From: Myxococcales bacterium
GTDB taxonomy: Bacteria > Myxococcota_A > Polyangia > Polyangiales > Ga0077539
Length of the DNA stretch: 64,000 nucleotides
Assembly (NCBI GenBank): GCA_013298625.1
Contig: JAAFIF010000006.1
Coordinates: forward strand, 124,001-188,000
Reading direction: 5' to 3'
Below are positions 1 through 9,995 of the stretch, piece by piece. The notes beneath the pieces are model-generated. The model worked only from the letters and a program-made list of their open reading frames with translations. It did not search any database and was not told the origin of the DNA. Position 1 is the first letter of the stretch. Every line of letters begins with the position of its first letter. The position numbers were made by a program, and so were the translations under genes.

Positions 1-313
1 AGCCCGCCCGGCAACGATCGCCCGGTGTGAGCGTTGTGTGATCTCTTCGTCGCTGGGTTTGTGAGAGGAACTTCTCTGCCGCTCGCGCGTCACAGGCCAA
101 TGTGCGCCGCGCTGTCACGGTCTCAGTTGTCAGTGCGACAAGGAGCCACCCCTCTGTGGCTCGTGGCGCGAGGATGAAAGTTTGTTCGTCCGGGCGCGTT
201 CGCCTCGCGTCGGACTACACTCGGCCCGAGCACCGGGTCGGCCGAGGAAGCAGCAGAGCCCCGAGCGCGTTCTCTGCCTCAGTGACGCCGCCGGTGAATC
301 GAGCGAAGAAGAG
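1..313. other. Upstream region without a recognisable gene
   Basis: No coding region could be supported here on either strand. The last bases form a purine-rich ribosome-binding-like stretch (GAAGAAGAG, about 305-313) directly before the ATG at 314. The region probably holds the promoter of the operon that follows, but no clear -35/-10 pair was found. Confidence 0.4.
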
Positions 314-2248
314 ATGACCGAAGCCGCAACGACTGGTCCAGAGCCCCCTCTCGGTCCTCCTCCCGACGCTCCGGCGGCGCGCGCCGCGATCGAGCGTATG
401 CGTGGGCGAGTGCGCTTCGTGCGCGCGGTGACCTACGCGCTGCAGGCGTCGATGGTGGGGGCGGCGTTCGCCGTCGTCGCGATGGTGCTCGTGAAGGTGG
501 GGCGCGTGAGCGACCGCGCGGGGCGGTGGATGCTGCTCGCGTCGCTGCTGTTTCCGCTCGTCGGCGCGCTGGTGGGCGCGCTGCGATCGGTCTCGACCCT
601 GTGGGCAGCGCAGCTGCTCGACGGCGCTTTTTCGCTGAAGGATCGCCTGTCCAACGCCGTTGAGTTCGCCGCGGCCAAGCCCGACGAGCGCACGCGGTTC
701 ATGGACGCGGCCATCGAAGACGCTGACGAGAAGGCGCGCAGCACCGCGCTCGACCCGAAGAAGGCGATGGCCTTCGCGTGGCCCGCTGAGGCGGGGTACG
801 CCCTCGCGTTGCTCGCGGTGCTCGGCGTCGTCGGCGCTGTGGAGCTCCGCACGCGTGTGCTTTTGCCCGCGCCGGTCGCGCAAGGCCCGCGGGACCCGCT
901 CGAGCTCGCGGACGACGACGTGGACGCGTTTCGTCAGTTCGCGCAGCAAGCGCAGGACAACGCGCAGACGCCCGAAGCGCGGCAGGCAGCCGAGCGCTTT
1001 CGGCAGTTCGTCGATCAGATCGCGGACCGCCGGCTCGACCGCGAAGAGGCGTTTCGTCGCTTGCAGCAGCTGCAGCAAGAGATGGAGGCGGGCCGCGAGA
1101 GCGACCGCGAGTCGCTGCGCGAGGCGCTGCGCGAGCTCGGCCGCGACATGCAGAACGAAGAGACCACGCGCGAGCTGTCGCGGGCCCTTCAAAACGCCGA
1201 CGCCCAGCGCGCGGCGCAAGAGATGAACAACCTCGCGCGGCAGATGCGCGAGAACCGCATGACGCAGCAGCAGCGCCAGAGCCTGCAAAACGCCGTGCGA
1301 AACTCGCAAGAGCGACGCGAGCGCGAGCAGCAGCAGCTGCAGCAGCAGCTCCAGCAGATGCGGCAAGAGATCGAGCGGATGCTGCGCCAGCAGCGCGAGC
1401 GCAACCTGACGCAGAACGAGCAGCGGATGCTGCGCCAGCGGCAGCGCGACCTCGAGCGGCTCGAGCGTCAGCAGCAACAACAGCAGCAGCGGCGAAGGCA
1501 GCTCGAGCGGCTCGACCGCGCGATGTCCCGCGCGATGCAGGACCTCATGCGAGACATGCAGCGCGCCGCGCAGAACATGGAAGAGGGCGCGCAGGACCTC
1601 AACCGCATGCAGCAGCAGCAGCTGACCGAGCAGCAAGTGGCCGAGATGCGCCAGCAGCTCGAAGAGCTTCGTCAGCGCATGCGCCAGCAGAACGGGCAGG
1701 GCGGGCAGCAGCAGCGCCAGCGCTTGCAGCGGTTCGCGCAGCGCGCCCGCGGCGGAACGCAACCGGGCGGAATGCAGCCCGGCCAGGGTCAAGGCCAGGG
1801 TCAAGGCCAGGGACAGGGCCAAGGCCAAGGTCAAGGACGGCCGGGATTGCTGCGCTTGCAGCGCGGCGGCACGGGCGGTCAGGGCCAAGGTCAGGGTCAA
1901 GGTCAGGGCCAGGGCCAGGGCCAAGGGCAGGGCGGGCAGGGCACGGACCCGGGCGGCCAGGGCTATGGCACCGAGCACGACGACAACCACCGCGGCGCGG
2001 CGACCGCAGCGCAAGGCCGCACGCAGCAGGTCAACGTGAGCGGGCAGCAGAACGGCAACGGTCCGTCGCGCTCGCAGGTGATCCGCACGGCGGCGCAAGA
2101 CGGGTTTACGACGGCGGCCTATCGCCAGGTGCACCAGGAGTACTGGGATCACGCGCGCGAAGTGATTCACGGGGGCGATGTGCCGCCCGGGTACCGCTCG
2201 TACGTGCGCCGGTACTTCCAGTTGATTCGTCCGCGGGACGAGCAGTGA
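314..2248 (+). CDS. Gln-rich coiled-coil membrane protein of a MoxR operon
   Basis: This 644-residue protein opens an operon with MoxR, DUF58 and BatA-like genes. Hydrophobic segments lie at about residues 38-61, 72-91 and 160-178. They are followed by a very long Gln/Arg/Glu-rich coiled coil (about 205-475) and a low-complexity stretch of alternating Gly and Gln (about 490-555). The last 60 residues regain normal composition and hold a compact segment around HQEYWDHAREVIHGG. The ATG at 314 was chosen over an in-frame start at 182 because it has a strong purine-rich ribosome site and the upstream codons look non-coding. Large membrane proteins with long helical domains are common as first genes of such operons, so it probably works with MoxR at the envelope. 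Its molecular role is unknown. Confidence 0.85.
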   Translation: MTEAATTGPEPPLGPPPDAPAARAAIERMRGRVRFVRAVTYALQASMVGAAFAVVAMVLVKVGRVSDRAGRWMLLASLLFPLVGALVGALRSVSTLWAAQLLDGAFSLKDRLSNAVEFAAAKPDERTRFMDAAIEDADEKARSTALDPKKAMAFAWPAEAGYALALLAVLGVVGAVELRTRVLLPAPVAQGPRDPLELADDDVDAFRQFAQQAQDNAQTPEARQAAERFRQFVDQIADRRLDREEAFRRLQQLQQEMEAGRESDRESLREALRELGRDMQNEETTRELSRALQNADAQRAAQEMNNLARQMRENRMTQQQRQSLQNAVRNSQERREREQQQLQQQLQQMRQEIERMLRQQRERNLTQNEQRMLRQRQRDLERLERQQQQQQQRRRQLERLDRAMSRAMQDLMRDMQRAAQNMEEGAQDLNRMQQQQLTEQQVAEMRQQLEELRQRMRQQNGQGGQQQRQRLQRFAQRARGGTQPGGMQPGQGQGQGQGQGQGQGQGQGRPGLLRLQRGGTGGQGQGQGQGQGQGQGQGQGGQGTDPGGQGYGTEHDDNHRGAATAAQGRTQQVNVSGQQNGNGPSRSQVIRTAAQDGFTTAAYRQVHQEYWDHAREVIHGGDVPPGYRSYVRRYFQLIRPRDEQ

Positions 2249-2269
2249 GAGTGTGAAAGGGATTCACGA

Positions 2270-3301
<1,032 letters not shown>

Positions 3302-3338
3302 GCGCTCGCGCGCGCTCGTCGCACACGGAGGCTGGGCC

Positions 3339-4265
3339 TTGGGACTGACCGACTTCTTTCGAAAGTCACTCGCGCCGCCAGCGCCCAAAGAGGACATCTT
3401 CGACGACGAGTTTCAGCGCAAGCTCGACTACCTCGCGGTCATTTCTCGCAGGCTTTTCGCTGGTCGTTTGCGCGCCGAGCGCAGGACCAAGAAGACCGGC
3501 TCGGGCATCGAGTTCGCCGATCACCGGCAGTACAACGCCGGCGACGACCTGCGCTACGTCGACTGGAAGGTCTACGGCCGCAGCGAGCGCATGCTGCTCA
3601 AGTTGTACGAAGAAGAAGAGGACCTCTCGATCTACGTCCTGCTCGATTGCAGCGAGTCCATGGCGTACGGAGAGCCCTCGAAGTTCGATCACGCCCGCAA
3701 GCTCGCCGCGGCGATGGCGTACGTCGGCCTCGCCAATTTGGACCGCGTCGCGCTGCTCGCGGTGAGCACCAAGGTCGACAAGACCCTGCCGTCCACCCGC
3801 GGCAAGGGCCGCATCTTCAAGATCTTCGACTTTTTGCGGTCCGTGCGCCCGAAGGGCGAGACCGCGCTGGCCGACGCCGCGCGGCAGTTCACGACGCAGC
3901 AGAAGCGCCGCGGGATCGCGATCATCGTGACGGACCTGTACGACCCCGAGGGCTTCGAGCGCGGGATCAACGCGATTCGCTACCGCAAGTACGAGCCCAT
4001 GGTGATCCACGTGGTCGACCCGCGCGAGAGCGACCCGGGCGCGCGCGGCGACGTCACGCTCGTCGACGTCGAGAACGGCGAGAGCCGCGAGATCACCCTC
4101 ACCGACGGGATGGTCAAGGCGTACAAAGAAGAGCACGAGAAGTGGCGCAAAGAGATCGATGACTTCTGCAAGACCCGGCAGGTGCCGTACGTCGCAGCGG
4201 ACATCACCAAGCCGTTCGAAGAGCAGGTGCTCTACCTGTTTCGTCGGCTCGCCCTGGTGGAGTGA
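3339..4265 (+). CDS. DUF58 (VWA-like) protein
   Basis: This is a 308-residue DUF58 protein. The diagnostic block is present (AGDDLRYVDWKVYGRSERM) and is followed by a VWA-like strand with a metal-site-like DCSESM. No transmembrane segment is seen, so it is probably cytoplasmic or peripheral. The start is a TTG with ACGGAG eight bases upstream; no better start was found. It lies 37 bases after moxR and about 10 bases before the BatA-like gene. DUF58 proteins are typical partners of MoxR ATPases, but their biochemical function is not established. Confidence 0.92.
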   Translation: MGLTDFFRKSLAPPAPKEDIFDDEFQRKLDYLAVISRRLFAGRLRAERRTKKTGSGIEFADHRQYNAGDDLRYVDWKVYGRSERMLLKLYEEEEDLSIYVLLDCSESMAYGEPSKFDHARKLAAAMAYVGLANLDRVALLAVSTKVDKTLPSTRGKGRIFKIFDFLRSVRPKGETALADAARQFTTQQKRRGIAIIVTDLYDPEGFERGINAIRYRKYEPMVIHVVDPRESDPGARGDVTLVDVENGESREITLTDGMVKAYKEEHEKWRKEIDDFCKTRQVPYVAADITKPFEEQVLYLFRRLALVE

Positions 4266-4274
4266 GCGATCGCG

Positions 4275-6179
4275 ATGGAGTTCTTCGGTCTCACCGCAGG
4301 GCAACTGGGGACGCTGTACCTCGGCGTCGGCGCCGCGGTTGTCGTCCTGTACATCCTGAAGCTGCGACGACGACAGGTCCCTGTCCCGTTCGCCAAGCTG
4401 TGGAAGCGCGTGCTCATCGAGCGGCCTTCGAGCGCGCTCTTTCAGCACCTCAAGCGGATCCTCTCGCTCTTGTTGCAGCTCTTGCTGCTGGGCTTGATGG
4501 TCTTCGCCCTCGCGGACCCGCGGTTCAAAGGGCTCTCGCGCGCCGGGCGCAACCTGGTTGTTCTCGTGGACGGAAGCGCGAGCATGCAGGCCACGGACGT
4601 CCCTGGCGGACGCGCCACGGCGGCGCGCGAGGCCGTGCGCAGGATGATCCGCGAGATGGGCTCGGCCGATCGCATGCTGCTCGCGCAGATGGACGGCGAG
4701 GTCACCGCGCTCAGCCCGATGACCGACGACGTCGCGTCCCTCGAGAACGCGCTCAAGGACTACGCGCCGAGGGATACGGGGCTCGATTTTGCGGGCGCGA
4801 CCCGCTTCGCGCTCGACGCGATCCGCGGGCTCGAGCGCGCGGAGGTCGTGATCGTCGGCGACGGCGGGTACGGTCCCGCGCGGGACGGCGCGGGCGAGGT
4901 GCGGCTGCCCGAGGGCGTTCCGCTTCGGCACGTGGCTGTCGGGCGTTCGGGGCGCAACGTGGGGATCTCAGCGTTCAGCGCGAGGCGGTATCCGCTCGAT
5001 AAAACGCGGTACGAAGTGCTCGTCGAGGTGCGCAACTACAGCGACCGTCGCGAAGAGATCGAGCTGTCCCTCTACGCCGACGACGCGCCGCTCGAGGTCA
5101 CGCGCATGACGCTCGAGCCCAACGGCTCGCAGCAGCGCGTGCTGCGCGATCAGTCCGGCGCCAATCAGACCCTCGAGGCGCGCGTGCAGTTCGCGGATCG
5201 CACGCGGGACGACCTCCCTGCGGACGACCGCGCGTACGCCACGCTGCCTGCGCGCCGTCGCTCGCGCGTCCTGCTCGTCAGTGACGGAAACCTCTACGTC
5301 CAAGCGGCGCTCTTGCTCGACGAGTACATCGAGAGCGAAGAGGCCACCGTCGCCGACGCTCCGCAGAAGATGCGAGAGGGCCGCTACGACCTCGTGGTGA
5401 TGGACGGCGTCACCGTCCCCGCTCCGCCAGGAACGGCAGTGCTCTACCTGCACCCCTCCGGCACGGACTCTCCGCTCGAGATCGACGGCGCGACCCCCGA
5501 AGCGGCAGAGATTCGTCGGCCCTTCTTCGAGCGCATCGACGCGCGGCACCCGCTGATGCGCTTCATGTCCGACATCGAAGACACCAACGTCGGCGTCGCC
5601 ACGCGCTACCGATTGCGCGAGGGCGATCGCGCCGTGGCCGCGAGCGCGCAGGGCCCGTTGGTCGTGGTCGGGCAGCGCACGGGCGGACGCTTCGTGGCGG
5701 TGACGTTCGATCTGCGATCGAGCGACCTTCCGCTGCGCGTCTCGTGGCCGGTGCTGGTGATCAACACCATCGATTGGATCCACGGCGAAGACCCCGCGTA
5801 CCTGTCGAGCTTCAAGACGGGCGAGTCGTGGAGGGTTCCTGTCCCTGCTGGCGTAGATCGCGCCGAGGTCGAAGGGCCGGACGGCCGTCGCTCGAGCGCG
5901 CCGGTGATCGAGGGCCGCGCGGTGTTGCGAGGGATGCGCGCGGGCTTCTACCGCGTGCGCGCGGGCAACGAAGCGCAGATCGTCGCAGGAAACCTCACGG
6001 ATCCCGACGAGTCTCGGGTCGCGCCCCGCGCGTTCGCCGAGCTCAACGGGACGCGCGCCACCGCGCCCATCGCGGGACGCGTCGGCGTCCGACGTGAGCT
6101 GTGGCTCTACCTGCTGGCGGGCGCGCTCGCGATCGTCGTGCTCGAGTGGCTGAGCTACCACCGACGCGTCACCGTGTGA
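4275..6179 (+). CDS. BatA-like membrane protein with VWA domain
   Basis: This 634-residue membrane protein belongs to the BatA/aerotolerance type. The N-terminus (EFFGLTAGQLGTLYLGVG) and the following basic segment match the BatA N-terminal domain. A second hydrophobic stretch lies at about residues 55-80. The VWA domain then begins with VVLVDGSASM, which carries the DxSxS metal site. The middle and C-terminal parts are beta-rich, and a last hydrophobic helix (LWLYLLAGALAIVVLEWL) lies near the C-terminus. It is the fourth gene of the MoxR operon. It probably exposes its VWA domain to the cytoplasm or periplasm and is acted on by MoxR. Confidence 0.9.
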   Translation: MEFFGLTAGQLGTLYLGVGAAVVVLYILKLRRRQVPVPFAKLWKRVLIERPSSALFQHLKRILSLLLQLLLLGLMVFALADPRFKGLSRAGRNLVVLVDGSASMQATDVPGGRATAAREAVRRMIREMGSADRMLLAQMDGEVTALSPMTDDVASLENALKDYAPRDTGLDFAGATRFALDAIRGLERAEVVIVGDGGYGPARDGAGEVRLPEGVPLRHVAVGRSGRNVGISAFSARRYPLDKTRYEVLVEVRNYSDRREEIELSLYADDAPLEVTRMTLEPNGSQQRVLRDQSGANQTLEARVQFADRTRDDLPADDRAYATLPARRRSRVLLVSDGNLYVQAALLLDEYIESEEATVADAPQKMREGRYDLVVMDGVTVPAPPGTAVLYLHPSGTDSPLEIDGATPEAAEIRRPFFERIDARHPLMRFMSDIEDTNVGVATRYRLREGDRAVAASAQGPLVVVGQRTGGRFVAVTFDLRSSDLPLRVSWPVLVINTIDWIHGEDPAYLSSFKTGESWRVPVPAGVDRAEVEGPDGRRSSAPVIEGRAVLRGMRAGFYRVRAGNEAQIVAGNLTDPDESRVAPRAFAELNGTRATAPIAGRVGVRRELWLYLLAGALAIVVLEWLSYHRRVTV

Positions 6180-6244
6180 GCGCACCGCGACGCGCTGCGA
6201 ACGGTGCTGGCAACAGGCTCTGCGTTCGGTTGTAGTGGAGCGCG

Positions 6245-6823
6245 ATGACTCAGGGACAATCGACACGCCAATCGCCGATGTCCGGCGTCGCGTTCTTGCT
6301 CGGCGCGGTCGCGATCGTGCTCGCGCTGATCGTGGCAACCGCGCTGCTGCTGCGCTGGTTCGTGCGTCGACCGACCGGGGACGACGTCGGAGATCGCGCG
6401 GAGCTCAACGCTGTGCAAGCGCAGCTCGCGACGCTCGACGCCTGCCATGTTTCGTACGGTAGACCCGTGCGGGGCTCCGACGCGCTTCGGAGGCAATATG
6501 GCTATCTCTACGTGAAAGAGTGCGCGGACGGGGCGTTGTCGGTGGCGGTCCCGCTCGACGAGGCGCAGTGGCAGCGCGGCGCGGCGATGGAGCTGCAGCG
6601 CAGCGCGCGATCCGAGCGATGGGGCGTCTTCGTGGACAAGCGCGCGGTGACGCTGCAGGCGACGGTCAACGCGCTCGAGGTGTTCGCGCCGGTGTTGGTC
6701 GCACGGTATCCGGCGCAGCTCTCCGCGCAGCGCGCAGCGCTGGGTCGCGTCGAGCTCGAGCGCAATCAGCGAGAGAACTCCCAGCAGACGCAGCAGCAGC
6801 AGAACGAAGCCACGTGGCGATAA
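6245..6823 (+). CDS. Small single-pass membrane protein of unknown function
   Basis: This 192-residue protein has one strong N-terminal membrane helix (about residues 15-38) and then a soluble domain ending in a Gln/Glu/Arg-rich helix with a run of glutamines. It lies 65 bases after the BatA-like gene on the same strand and may be the last member of that operon. No family was recognised. Its orientation and its glutamine-rich tail, like that of the first operon gene, are the only hints of a shared role. Confidence 0.7.
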   Translation: MTQGQSTRQSPMSGVAFLLGAVAIVLALIVATALLLRWFVRRPTGDDVGDRAELNAVQAQLATLDACHVSYGRPVRGSDALRRQYGYLYVKECADGALSVAVPLDEAQWQRGAAMELQRSARSERWGVFVDKRAVTLQATVNALEVFAPVLVARYPAQLSAQRAALGRVELERNQRENSQQTQQQQNEATWR

Positions 6824-6956
6824 CGCCCCCGCGCTGCGTCGCGCAACGCGACGCCTTCGCGCGCGCTCGTCGGCGCCGATCGACGAACACGTCTGCGCTC
6901 TTCGTGTGGCACTTCCGCGCGCTACCGAGCGCGCTGTGAAAGCGTCGGCCCCGTCG

Positions 6957-7847
6957 TCACTCGCTCCAGCGCCGCTCGTGCTTGATGCGAAGTCGCAGCG
7001 CGTCGAGCTCTGGCAGCGGCATTTCTGCGAGCTGCCCGCGCTGCGCGTCGCTCAGCGCGATGCCGAGCACTTCGCAAAGGTCCACGATGGCTGCGCGGAG
7101 CTCGGCGCTTCGTCCTCTCGCTTCACCGCGGGCTTCACCGCGGGCTTCTCCGCGGGCTTCTCCGCGAAGTTCGCTCTCGACTCGGAGCTCGTTGAGCATC
7201 TTGTCCACGGACTTCGCCAGCTCTGCGTAGCGCATCTCGATCTCCTTCGAAACAGCGTCGTCGCCAGTCATCCTGCGCAACTCCGAGCGCATGCGCAACA
7301 ACACCCGAAGCACGAAGGGCCGCTCCCACGCTGCGGCATCGAGCGCCATCGACTCGGCGAGCGCTGCACGCAGCACCGCGCCGCGACCCATCAACGGCAG
7401 CAATAGCGTGGACCGCACGCGCGGCAGCTCGCTCACCACGACGAGCCGCAGCGTTCGATCGGCGGCGCCGACGTACACGCCTCGCGGCCATGCACGGGAG
7501 CGCGCCAGCACGAACGCTTCGATCACCGATCGCGCTCGCCCCGGCGCGATCACCCATAGCAGCCGCTCGCGTCGCTGTGTCGCCCGCAGCAGCGAGGCCC
7601 GCGCCGCGCATCGATCCGCGTCCCACACGGTTGGAACCGTCGCAAACGCCTCGATCACACAGGACGCGCTCGCCATCCGACCGAGCAGCCCGCGCCGCGC
7701 GATCTCTTCGCTCGGCGCGCGCGGGTCGATCACAGCGTCGGCGTACAGGGCGTCCATCGCCACGGGCTCTTGCAGCGAGACCTCGCACACGCCGTCGAGC
7801 GCTGCGTCGATCAACGCCTTCGCCATCGCATCGAACGGGGTCTGCAT
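6957..7847 (-). CDS. Unassigned protein with GEAR tetrapeptide repeats
   Basis: This is a 296-residue predicted cytoplasmic protein. The start was placed at the ATG at 7847 (MQTPFDAMAKAL), because further in-frame sequence upstream is low-complexity and runs into palindromic DNA. The N-terminal two thirds contain RGLLGRMASAS and SCVIEAF. These resemble a family of myxobacterial proteins that may be distant PD-(D/E)XK (Rpn-like) nucleases, but I recall this only loosely and see no certain catalytic triad. Near residues 225-245 four GEAR units follow one another, encoded by 12-bp direct repeats. The C-terminus is a helical segment rich in Leu. It has no operon partner. Confidence 0.7.
   Translation of the reverse strand: MQTPFDAMAKALIDAALDGVCEVSLQEPVAMDALYADAVIDPRAPSEEIARRGLLGRMASASCVIEAFATVPTVWDADRCAARASLLRATQRRERLLWVIAPGRARSVIEAFVLARSRAWPRGVYVGAADRTLRLVVVSELPRVRSTLLLPLMGRGAVLRAALAESMALDAAAWERPFVLRVLLRMRSELRRMTGDDAVSKEIEMRYAELAKSVDKMLNELRVESELRGEARGEARGEARGEARGRSAELRAAIVDLCEVLGIALSDAQRGQLAEMPLPELDALRLRIKHERRWSE
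7121..7168 (-). repeat. Four 12-bp tandem repeats inside the GEAR protein gene
   Basis: Four consecutive 12-bp units (CTTCACCGCGGG twice, CTTCTCCGCGGG, then CTTCTCCGCGAA on the plus strand) encode the GEAR repeat. Unit length is a multiple of three, so copy-number change would keep the frame. Confidence 0.85.
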
Positions 7848-7875
7848 CGCGCGGGGCAGCGGGTTGCGCGATTCG

Positions 7876-7898
7876 TTCCAACGGGGGGGGCGTTGGAA
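7876..7898. repeat. Hairpin with G7 loop
   Basis: TTCCAACG and CGTTGGAA form a perfect 8-bp inverted repeat around seven G residues. It lies just upstream of the GEAR gene start and could be a regulator site or a structured leader. Confidence 0.5.
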
Positions 7899-7917
7899 TT
7901 CGCAGGGGATCGCGCGC

Positions 7918-7965
7918 CCGCCATGGCGGTGCTGCCGGCGTCCGCCATGGCGGCCTCCATGGCGG
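7918..7965. repeat. Three CCGCCATGGCGG palindromes
   Basis: CCGCCATGGCGG occurs at 7918-7929 and 7942-7953, with a third copy carrying one change at about 7954-7965. They lie between the divergent GEAR gene and the RCC1-like lipoprotein gene. Such closely spaced identical palindromes may be operators or a repeat element. Confidence 0.6.
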
Positions 7966-8037
7966 TGACCGTCCGAGTCCGCCCGATCAGCGGTCGGGAT
8001 CAATGCGCTGCGCTCCCCAAGCACGCAGTGGGCTACC

Positions 8038-9282
8038 GTGTCGCTCTGCACCGTGCGTCGCGCTCTGCTCGCCCTCTCTCTCGTTGGCTGCTCGCCGGGT
8101 CTTCCTCCGGTGCTCGCGCCGCCCGCTGCGCTGATCGCTCCGACGCGCGTGGCGTGGCGCTCGAGCCCCGTCGTGCGCGGCGACGCTTCGCGTGTCGTCG
8201 ACCTCGCGCTCGGCGGCGGCGTGCACTGCGCGCGCACGGCGTCGGCACGAGCGCTCTGCTTCGGCTCGTACACGCGCGCGCTGGCCAACGTCGTCGAAGA
8301 CCTCCCGCGCTCGGTCGTCTCGCTCGTCGCCGGCGATCGACACGCGTGCGCGCTGCTCGACGATCGGACCGTTCGCTGCATCGGGAGCAACGAGGTCGCG
8401 CAAGTGGGCGCCGCTCCGTCGCAGGGCCCGCGGTCGTGGACGCAGCCTGCGATCACCGACGTCCTGCAGCTGGCGGCGGGCGGACAACACACGTGCGCGC
8501 TCGACGCGCAGCGGCGCGTGTGGTGCTGGGGCTTCACGATGTACGGCTCGGCCGGCGCTCCCTCGCGCGGCGAGCGCTGCGTGGGCTCGTCGGACGAGTG
8601 CCGTTGCGCTTCTGCCCCGACGCTCATCGAGGGATTGTCCGGCGTCGAGAGCGTGCACGCTGGGGGCGCGACGAGCTGCGCTGTGACCGCAGATCGCCGG
8701 GTGTTTTGCTGGGGATTCAACCAGACGGGCCAGCTCGGGGACCACTCGACCAAGCCGACGTCCTCGCCGGTCGAGGCCGTCGACGCGCGCGGGCTGCGCA
8801 TGCTCGCGGTCGGCTCGATGCACGCGTGCGCGCTCATGCCCTCGGGGCGCGTCACGTGTTGGGGAGCCGCGACGCAGCACAGGCTCGCGCGCCCGAGCGA
8901 GCGGTGGTGCACGATTCCGATGCTCGACGGACCGCCCATGCCGTGCGATCCGTTTGCTGCCGAGGTCGTTGGGCTCGATCACGTTCGCGCGATCGCGAGC
9001 GGCGACTCGACCACCTGCGCGGTTCGTGACGATCGCACGGTGTGGTGCTGGGGCGTCCGCTACGGAGCCGAGTTGACGCCGCACGGCTGGCGCGCGCTGG
9101 GCGTCCACCGCGTCGACGCCTTCGACGGAGCGACCGACGTCCGCGTGGGCGGTCGCAGCATCTGCGCGCGCGGCGAGCGCTTCGATTGGCGCTGCGTGGG
9201 CGGCGGCTTCTCCACTGATCGAGCGGGCATGGACGGTTCGATCGCGCCCCGTTCGTTGTCGCTGACCGAGGTGTCCGAGTGA
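8038..9282 (+). CDS. RCC1-repeat lipoprotein
   Basis: This is a 414-residue secreted lipoprotein. The start is a GTG, and the signal peptide ends in the lipobox LVGC (about residue 18), so the mature protein is lipid-anchored. The rest is built from RCC1-type beta-propeller repeats, seen as repeated WCWGFTMYGSAG, CWGFNQTGQLGD, CWGAATQHR and WCWGVRYG blocks, each preceded by a HxCAL or TxCAV motif. RCC1-like propellers in myxobacteria are usually surface proteins thought to bind partners; no enzyme site is visible. The stop overlaps the GTG of the next lipoprotein gene by four bases, so the two are translationally coupled. Confidence 0.88.
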   Translation: MSLCTVRRALLALSLVGCSPGLPPVLAPPAALIAPTRVAWRSSPVVRGDASRVVDLALGGGVHCARTASARALCFGSYTRALANVVEDLPRSVVSLVAGDRHACALLDDRTVRCIGSNEVAQVGAAPSQGPRSWTQPAITDVLQLAAGGQHTCALDAQRRVWCWGFTMYGSAGAPSRGERCVGSSDECRCASAPTLIEGLSGVESVHAGGATSCAVTADRRVFCWGFNQTGQLGDHSTKPTSSPVEAVDARGLRMLAVGSMHACALMPSGRVTCWGAATQHRLARPSERWCTIPMLDGPPMPCDPFAAEVVGLDHVRAIASGDSTTCAVRDDRTVWCWGVRYGAELTPHGWRALGVHRVDAFDGATDVRVGGRSICARGERFDWRCVGGGFSTDRAGMDGSIAPRSLSLTEVSE

Positions 9283-9962
9283 GCGCGCGATGGTCGCTCG
9301 CGCTGTGCGCGCTGCTCGGCGGGTGCGCGCACGAATCGCAGAGCGGGTGGCCGCATCCGCCTGCGGTCGCGAGGCGCTCGTCGAGCGCTCCTTCGCGATG
9401 GGAGCGCTTCGCGCCGCCGATGTACGGGGCGTGCGACGAGCGCAACGGACCGTGCCCGCCGAGGCTGCTGCGCGTCGAGCTTCGATGGGACGCCGCGGGG
9501 ACAGACCTCGACCTGCACGGCGCCCTCTCGCAATGGGGGCTCGGCGATCGCGTGTGGTTCACCGTGGCGGACTCGCACTGGCACATCCCCGAGCCGCGCA
9601 TGATGTTCGCCGGAACACACCGGCTCGTGAACGACGTCACCGACGCGAGCGCCGAGCCCGAGGTCATCGAGGCTCGCACCTCTGGCCCCACAGGAGACCT
9701 CGTGATCGCCGTGCATTTTCACAGCGACATGCGGCGCGTCGGGCGCAGCACGGCGACCGTTGATTTCGTGTGCGACCGTCATCGATACGCACGCGTCACG
9801 CGCACGCTCGAGAGCGGCTCGCAGGGCGAGCGAAGCAACGACTTTTGGCAGGTCGCGAGGGTGAGCCTCAGCGCCGGGATGGGCTGCACGGTGACCCCTG
9901 TGGACGTCGTGACGCCGACGGCCGAGATCGATCACTGGCGCTTCTCGAGCACACGACGCTGA
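9279..9962 (+). CDS. Lipoprotein with GTDLDLH motif
   Basis: This is a 227-residue lipoprotein with signal peptide and lipobox LLGGC (about residues 12-16). The mature part contains WDAAGTDLDLHGAL, which resembles the (T)DLDLH motif of beta-sandwich domains common in myxobacterial lipoproteins. Further on, HWHIPEPRMM and EVIEARTSGP continue that pattern. It overlaps the RCC1-like lipoprotein gene by four bases (GTGA), so the two probably form one cell-surface unit. Its function is unknown. Confidence 0.8.
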   Translation: MSARWSLALCALLGGCAHESQSGWPHPPAVARRSSSAPSRWERFAPPMYGACDERNGPCPPRLLRVELRWDAAGTDLDLHGALSQWGLGDRVWFTVADSHWHIPEPRMMFAGTHRLVNDVTDASAEPEVIEARTSGPTGDLVIAVHFHSDMRRVGRSTATVDFVCDRHRYARVTRTLESGSQGERSNDFWQVARVSLSAGMGCTVTPVDVVTPTAEIDHWRFSSTRR

Positions 9963-9995
9963 CGGCAAAGCGCGTCGCGCTCGGTCGATCGCCGC

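Noticed and set aside
1783..1932. Gly-Gln codon repeats as a satellite or CRISPR
   Set aside because: They lie inside a coding frame and vary only at third codon positions; there are no spacers.
215..2170. Long open frame opposite the Gln-rich protein gene
   Set aside because: It is the mirror image of the repetitive GC-rich coding sequence, is almost pure Leu/Ala/Arg and has no known domain.
7121..7168. Tandem repeats as a CRISPR array
   Set aside because: Units are only 12 bp without spacers and lie in a coding frame as GEAR codons.
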